Source: Chloroflexota bacterium (lineage in GTDB: Bacteria; Chloroflexota; Anaerolineae; UBA2200). Taken from it: a stretch of 45,194 nt of DNA. Shown here piece by piece: positions 41,856-45,194 of the stretch. Below the pieces are notes generated by a model. The model had not been told where the DNA came from. It saw only the letters and a program-made list of their open reading frames with translations, and searched no databases. The DNA is taken from NCBI GenBank assembly GCA_030607875.1, contig JAUWJD010000031.1:1-45194 (forward strand), written 5' to 3'. Within the stretch, counting starts at the first letter, position 1. Each line of letters starts with the position of its first letter. The position numbers and the translations under genes are program-made.

Positions 41856-42205
41856 ATTCGACTCCTTTCCACACCTCTTTTGGACTGGGGCCTCGTTTGC
41901 CCCAGCTCCCACTGCGTCGAACAAACAGAAGCCGACCACCCACCGGGATTGCTCCCAGGATAGGGGTCGGCCTATCAATGCGTCAGACTGGCCTCCGCGC
42001 TCAACTGTGACTGCGACGAAGGCTGTGGCGATACGATAACTGCAGAACGTTGCAGTGTGCAACTACTACTGAAGGATTGTCAAATGAGGCAAGTTTCAGA
42101 GTATGGGCGGAAGGTGGTAAGATACTGCCGTGGTGTTGCCCGCATGGACTGCACGCCGCTGTTTTTCTGGCCTGCGGAGAGCCGGCGGGCAGGAGGAGAT
42201 CGTTC
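41856..42205. other. Intergenic region before the GNAT gene
   Basis: No gene. On the plus strand GGAGGAGAT at 42192 is the ribosome binding site of the next gene, and GTAAGATACT near 42116 may hold its -10. Otherwise nothing recognised. Confidence 0.4.
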
Positions 42206-42760
42206 ATGATCCGTCGCTGCGATGAACAGGACTTTGAGGCCATGTACGCGTTGATCAACGACGCCGCTCAGGCCTACCGAGGCGCCATCCCTGAGGACCG
42301 CTGGAAAGAGCCGTATATGCCCAGGGAAGAGTTGCGGCATGAGATGACTGCCGGCGTGGTGTTCTGGGGCTATGAAGACATGGATGAGCTGGTTGGACTG
42401 ATGGGGATCCAGGACGTGCAAGACGTGACGCTGATCCGCCACGCCTACGTGCGTACTGACCACCAGCGCCAGGGCATCGGCAGCCACTTGCTGCGGCACC
42501 TGCTGACGCTGACCACCCGCTCGAGGCTGATCGGCACCTGGGCCGATGCGGTCTGGGCGATGCGCTTCTACGAGCGGCATGGGTTTCGGCAGGTGTCCCG
42601 GGAGGAAAAGGACCGTCTGCTCCGCCAGTACTGGTCGATCCCGGAAAGGCAAGTGGAGACTTCGGTGGTTCTGGCGGACGAGCGGTGGTTTGCTGCACGG
42701 GGCGAAAAGAGCGACCAAACTCGCCCCTATGAACCCACCGACCCACAACGAGGTCAGTGA
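42206..42760 (+). CDS. GNAT family N-acetyltransferase
   Basis: 184 residues. MIRRCDEQDFEAMYALINDAA is the GNAT N-terminus; ELVGLMGIQDV and VTLIRHAYVRTDHQRQGIGSHLLRHLL form motif A with the R/QxxGxG/A acetyl-CoA loop; AVWAMRFYERHGFRQVSREE is motif B. The C-terminal extension (RQYWSIPERQVETSVVLADERW) is common in one GNAT subgroup. Acceptor unknown. The start at 42206 follows AGGAGGAG; upstream in-frame ATGs add unstructured sequence. Its end overlaps the stop of a convergent small ORF by 7 bp. Confidence 0.92.
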   Translation: MIRRCDEQDFEAMYALINDAAQAYRGAIPEDRWKEPYMPREELRHEMTAGVVFWGYEDMDELVGLMGIQDVQDVTLIRHAYVRTDHQRQGIGSHLLRHLLTLTTRSRLIGTWADAVWAMRFYERHGFRQVSREEKDRLLRQYWSIPERQVETSVVLADERWFAARGEKSDQTRPYEPTDPQRGQ

Positions 42761-43026
42761 GATGGATTGCTTACCTCGTTTGCCGTTGGTTCGGGGTCCG
42801 TGCCAGTGCAGGGACTGCCCTGTTGCTCAGGGGCATCCTCTTCTCCTGTCTCATCCTCTTCCACTTCTTCGCTGTCAACCGAGAGCAGTGCCAGCCCGAC
42901 GTCCCTCAGCTTGGCCAGGAGGCCATACAAGGCCGCCTGGTCTGGGACGAGGCCGGTTAGAAAGATCAGTGCCGTGCCAACCGAGCCTGCGGGATGCTGC
43001 GGCCACAGGCGGTTCGCCAGGCACAT
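42754..43026 (-). CDS. Short conserved hypothetical protein
   Basis: 90 residues. GTALIFLTGLVPDQAALYGLL, AKLRDVGLALLSVD resembles the C-terminal part of a common bacterial hypothetical protein (pattern TxLTGPVxDQAALHGLLxKxRDLGLxLLSV). The second half is acidic and Pro-rich (EEVEEDETGEED), then STOP. It may be a full small protein or a truncated copy of a longer relative; no convincing ribosome binding site precedes the ATG. It is followed on the minus strand by no related gene, and lies next to the sulfotransferases. Confidence 0.5.
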   Translation of the reverse strand: MCLANRLWPQHPAGSVGTALIFLTGLVPDQAALYGLLAKLRDVGLALLSVDSEEVEEDETGEEDAPEQQGSPCTGTDPEPTANEVSNPSH

Positions 43027-43085
43027 GAAGCCAGCACCGCGAGCACCGTTCCCCTATCAACCGCGGGCGACAGCGGGTGGATGGT

Positions 43086-43985
43086 TCATCTCTCTTGCCA
43101 GAGCGATAGATCCAGCCCAACCAGTGTGGCCAGCTCCTCGTTATGCGGCCTGTAGAACTCCTGCAATGAGTGGCGCGTTTGTGGGTGCATTTCCGGCCGC
43201 GGTTTGCCCAGCAGCTTGAGCAACTTTGCTCGCCAGTGTCGACGCGATCTGAGTGCCCGCCAGATCAAGCGCTGCACCATTCCCGGTCTGATGACTGGAA
43301 GGGCAGCATTCATGACTCTGCCGACTCGCCGACCTTCGAAGGCAGGATTCACTGCAAGAAAGCGGAAAACCGCACGCAGAGTGCCCTGCGGGTCGCTGAA
43401 CAACCGCTCCGACAGGACGAACTGCATGTCATGAATGGGGAACACCTGTAGGAAGGCGCGAATCTGGTTCACGTACAGCCCGTGGCGGAGATAGCCATGT
43501 CCGGGCCCGCCTGAAGAGCGCAGCTCGCTCTGCACAGCGTCCTCGAACGACCTGCTCTCACGTCCGCGCATGAGGTCAAACCAGTAGTGGGAGTGGGCCC
43601 GGCTCACCGGGTTGCGCAGGCACCAGATGAGTTGCAGGTGGGGGATCATCTCGGCGATGCGCTGCGGGATCGGCGGCTGCAGGCCGAGCTGGTAGGAGTA
43701 GGCTGGCGTGTAGTCACCAATCCTCTGCTGGCCGCTGGCGCCAGAAAACAACGTCGAGTAGTACTCCGAACCCCGGCGCCACGTCTCATCGTGGTCGAAG
43801 AAGTGGACCTCCCCTCGCGGGATAAAGATTTCCGGATGCTCCCGCATATAGTGCGCCAGGGATGTGGTACCCCCCCTCTGGGCTCCCACGATCATAAAGT
43901 TGGGCAGGACGAGTTCTTCCCGCTGTTTCACCTGTCTGTCATCTCCCTGTGACGGCTCCTGGACAGGGCGAGTGCAAGGCTGCAT
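43086..43985 (-). CDS. Sulfotransferase, copy 1
   Basis: 299 residues. The PAPS 5'-phosphosulfate loop is VGAQRGGTTSLAHYM (about 34-48); the 3'-phosphate site is LRNPVSRAHSHYW (about 125-137), with the RxxxxxSHYW pattern of heparan/bacterial sulfotransferases; EVHFFD is the strand-2 motif. It transfers sulfate from PAPS to a sugar or other acceptor; the acceptor is unknown. The N-terminal ~28 residues (MQPCTRPVQEPSQGDD...) precede the fold and are copied at 44892-45008. It is the distal gene of a sulfotransferase tandem array; neighbours within 4 nt on the same strand. Confidence 0.9.
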   Translation of the reverse strand: MQPCTRPVQEPSQGDDRQVKQREELVLPNFMIVGAQRGGTTSLAHYMREHPEIFIPRGEVHFFDHDETWRRGSEYYSTLFSGASGQQRIGDYTPAYSYQLGLQPPIPQRIAEMIPHLQLIWCLRNPVSRAHSHYWFDLMRGRESRSFEDAVQSELRSSGGPGHGYLRHGLYVNQIRAFLQVFPIHDMQFVLSERLFSDPQGTLRAVFRFLAVNPAFEGRRVGRVMNAALPVIRPGMVQRLIWRALRSRRHWRAKLLKLLGKPRPEMHPQTRHSLQEFYRPHNEELATLVGLDLSLWQER

Positions 43986-44174
43986 CGTTCATCGCCAGAT
44001 GTTTGGATTCAGTCCAACTAGCTCAGCCAGTTCTTGGTTATAGGGCTTGAAGAATTCCTCCAATGCTCTGCGCGTGTCCGGCTTCATCTTGGGTCGCTTG
44101 CGCCACATAAGGCCGCGCAGGAAGATGAGCCGACGGGGATACCTGCGGTACAGCTTGACGAGAATTCTGTGCCA
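43872..44174 (-). repeat. Source copy of the 303-bp duplicated segment
   Basis: This interval covers the first ~38 codons of copy 1 and the last ~61 codons of copy 2. It reappears at 44892-45194 with an offset of exactly 1020 bases and no gap, about 94-95% identical by eye. Confidence 0.85.
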
Positions 44175-44828
44175 GGGCAGAGGCCAAGCCACCCGCCTGG
44201 CAGGATTCCACTGCAGCTCAACCCGTTGGCCCTCGAAGGTCGGATCCACAGCTAAGAATTCGTACACCTCCCGTACGGTGGGGCGGGGGTCAGTGAAGAG
44301 CCGCTCCGAGACGAGAAAGTGCATGCGCTCCAGCGGAAACAGCGGCATGAAGGCGCGAATCTGCTGCACGTACACGCCCCGCTGCCGGTAGGCACGGCTG
44401 TGCTTCGTCGGTCGGCAGGACTCTCTCTGCAGAGCAGCCTCGAAGGACACCCGTTCCCGACCATGCCACATGGAGTGCCACCAGTGAGAATAGGCCCGAT
44501 CTACGGGGTTGCGCAAGCACCAGATCAACTGCACACCGGGCAGCATCTCGGCAATCCGCTCAGGGATCGGCGGCTGGTGATCCGGTCGGAAGCAGTAGGC
44601 GGGCGTTTTCTCACCCATCCTCTTCTCACCGCTGTAGCTGGAGAAGACCTGGGCGTAGTATCTAGCACCTCGCTTCCAGTTCTTGCCCTTGTCGAAGAAA
44701 TGGGCCTCTTTCCTAGGGATGTGGACGTCGGGATGCTCGTCCAGGTAACGGGCCAGCGAGGTTGTTCCCGCTCCCATGGCTCCCACAATCAGGAAATCGG
44801 GCAATCTGTACTGCTGTGGATCGTTCAA
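43989..44828 (-). CDS. Sulfotransferase, copy 2
   Basis: 279 residues, clearly paralogous to copy 1 over its whole length. VGAMGAGTTSLARYLDEHPDV is the PAPS loop with MGAG in place of QRGG; EAHFFD, MGEKTPAYCFRPDHQPP and LRNPVDRAYSHWWHSMWHG complete the signature. The 4-nt gap to copy 1 shows they are one operon. The last 61 codons are repeated nearly unchanged in a third, cut copy at the window edge. Substrate unknown; a capsule or exopolysaccharide is a reasonable guess. Confidence 0.9.
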   Translation of the reverse strand: MNDPQQYRLPDFLIVGAMGAGTTSLARYLDEHPDVHIPRKEAHFFDKGKNWKRGARYYAQVFSSYSGEKRMGEKTPAYCFRPDHQPPIPERIAEMLPGVQLIWCLRNPVDRAYSHWWHSMWHGRERVSFEAALQRESCRPTKHSRAYRQRGVYVQQIRAFMPLFPLERMHFLVSERLFTDPRPTVREVYEFLAVDPTFEGQRVELQWNPARRVAWPLPWHRILVKLYRRYPRRLIFLRGLMWRKRPKMKPDTRRALEEFFKPYNQELAELVGLNPNIWR

Positions 44829-44891
44829 TCAAAAGCCTCCATGCAACATGCGGCAGGGCCTGCGCTCACAAGCCAGGGAGCAGGCTGGACC

Positions 44892-45008
44892 GCCCCTCTG
44901 GGCTGCCACGATCATAAAGTTGGGCAGGACGAGTTCTTCCCGCTGTTTCACCTGTCTATCATCTCCCTGTGACGGCTCCTGGACAGGGCAGGTGCAAGGC
45001 TGCGTCGT
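44892..45008 (-). pseudogene. Duplicated N-terminal fragment of sulfotransferase copy 1
   Basis: The stretch corresponds to the first codons of copy 1, but the start codon is changed (ATG to ACG at 45005). QPCTCPVQEPSQGDDRQVKQ, REELVLPNFMIVAAQRGG keep the original reading until just after AAQRGG, where the sequence diverges and a TGA comes at 44831-44829. It is a by-product of tandem duplication and cannot make a sulfotransferase. Confidence 0.8.
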
Positions 45009-45194
45009 TCATCGCCAGATGTTTGGATTCAGTCCAACTAGCTCAGCCAGTTCTTCGTTATAGGGCTTGAAGAATTCCTCCAATGCTTTGCGCGTGGCCG
45101 GCTTCATCTTGGGGCGCTTGCGCCACATAAGGCCGCGCAGGAAGCGGAGCCGCCAGGGATACCTGCGGTACAGCTTGACGAGAATCCTGTGCCA
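45009..45194 (-). CDS. Sulfotransferase, copy 3 (C-terminal 61 residues, cut by window edge)
   Basis: The frame continues beyond 45194. The visible part is WHRILVKLYRRYPWRLRFLR, GLMWRKRPKMKPATRKALEE, FFKPYNEELAELVGLNPNIW and a final Arg, which differs from copy 2 at only a handful of residues. The third copy is therefore a recent duplicate. The catalytic region is outside the window, so activity cannot be judged. Confidence 0.85.
   Translation of the reverse strand, partial: WHRILVKLYRRYPWRLRFLRGLMWRKRPKMKPATRKALEEFFKPYNEELAELVGLNPNIWR

Overview
This window is about 45 kb of GC-rich bacterial chromosome, most likely from the Chloroflexota (Anaerolineae/Caldilineae-like). This is judged from gene content, not from a marker search. 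Three things point there: secreted proteins made of GEVED and DUF11-type domains joined by Thr/Pro linkers with a YLPxV-type end motif; intergenic spaces full of CACGAA arrays and perfect palindromes; and a T-box leader linked to an isoleucyl-tRNA synthetase outside the Firmicutes. I found no rRNA, tRNA, CRISPR array, phage module or transposase gene.

Layout. 1-8.3 kb: the 3' end of a GEVED surface protein, a patatin-like lipase with three 24-bp repeats in its promoter region, a MITE-like element, two membrane proteins (one a tandem TMEM175-like fusion), a cluster of palindromes, and a 939-residue GEVED/DUF11 surface protein closed by a strong terminator. 8.5-11.3 kb: an operon of amidohydrolase (MTA/SAH deaminase type), metallophosphoesterase and Nudix hydrolase. 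11.5-12.2 kb: a cold-shock protein and RRM protein operon with a good sigma-70 promoter and long leader. 12.4-18.6 kb: an alpha/alpha-toroid protein, then on the minus strand a T-box(Ile), a GNAT gene, an inverted-repeat-bounded GxxExxY unit, and ileS. 18.6-23.4 kb: a hyuA remnant, a NicO-type metal transporter with a palindromic operator candidate, and an ABC-2 transporter operon.

23.4-31.8 kb: an M36/thermolysin-like metallopeptidase with a separately encoded propeptide-like protein, an RluD-type pseudouridine synthase with an apparently leaderless promoter, a broken HAD gene, nagA, a lipid-binding-like protein, a small Thr/Pro-rich secreted protein and a fatty-acyl-CoA ligase. 32-35.3 kb: a broken pirin gene, an ECF sigma factor with an overlapping ZAS zinc-binding partner, a DUF4430-like lipoprotein with a DUF4405-like membrane protein, and the second MITE copy. 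35.6-40.7 kb: the most striking pair, a TPR-CHAT protease and a metacaspase-type protease, side by side on the minus strand. 40.8-45.2 kb: a membrane-anchored phosphoesterase, small ORFs, a GNAT enzyme and a tandemly duplicated sulfotransferase cluster that runs off the window.

How the parts may work together: most genes are single housekeeping or accessory units. Three local modules stand out: the T-box/GNAT/GxxExxY/ileS transcription unit, whose original layout seems to have been interrupted by a mobile-like insert; the caspase-like pair, with a sigma/zinc-partner pair 2 kb away as a possible but unproven regulatory arm; and the propeptide/metallopeptidase pair. The three pseudogenes, two MITE copies and arrays at gene ends show that intergenic turnover is active here.
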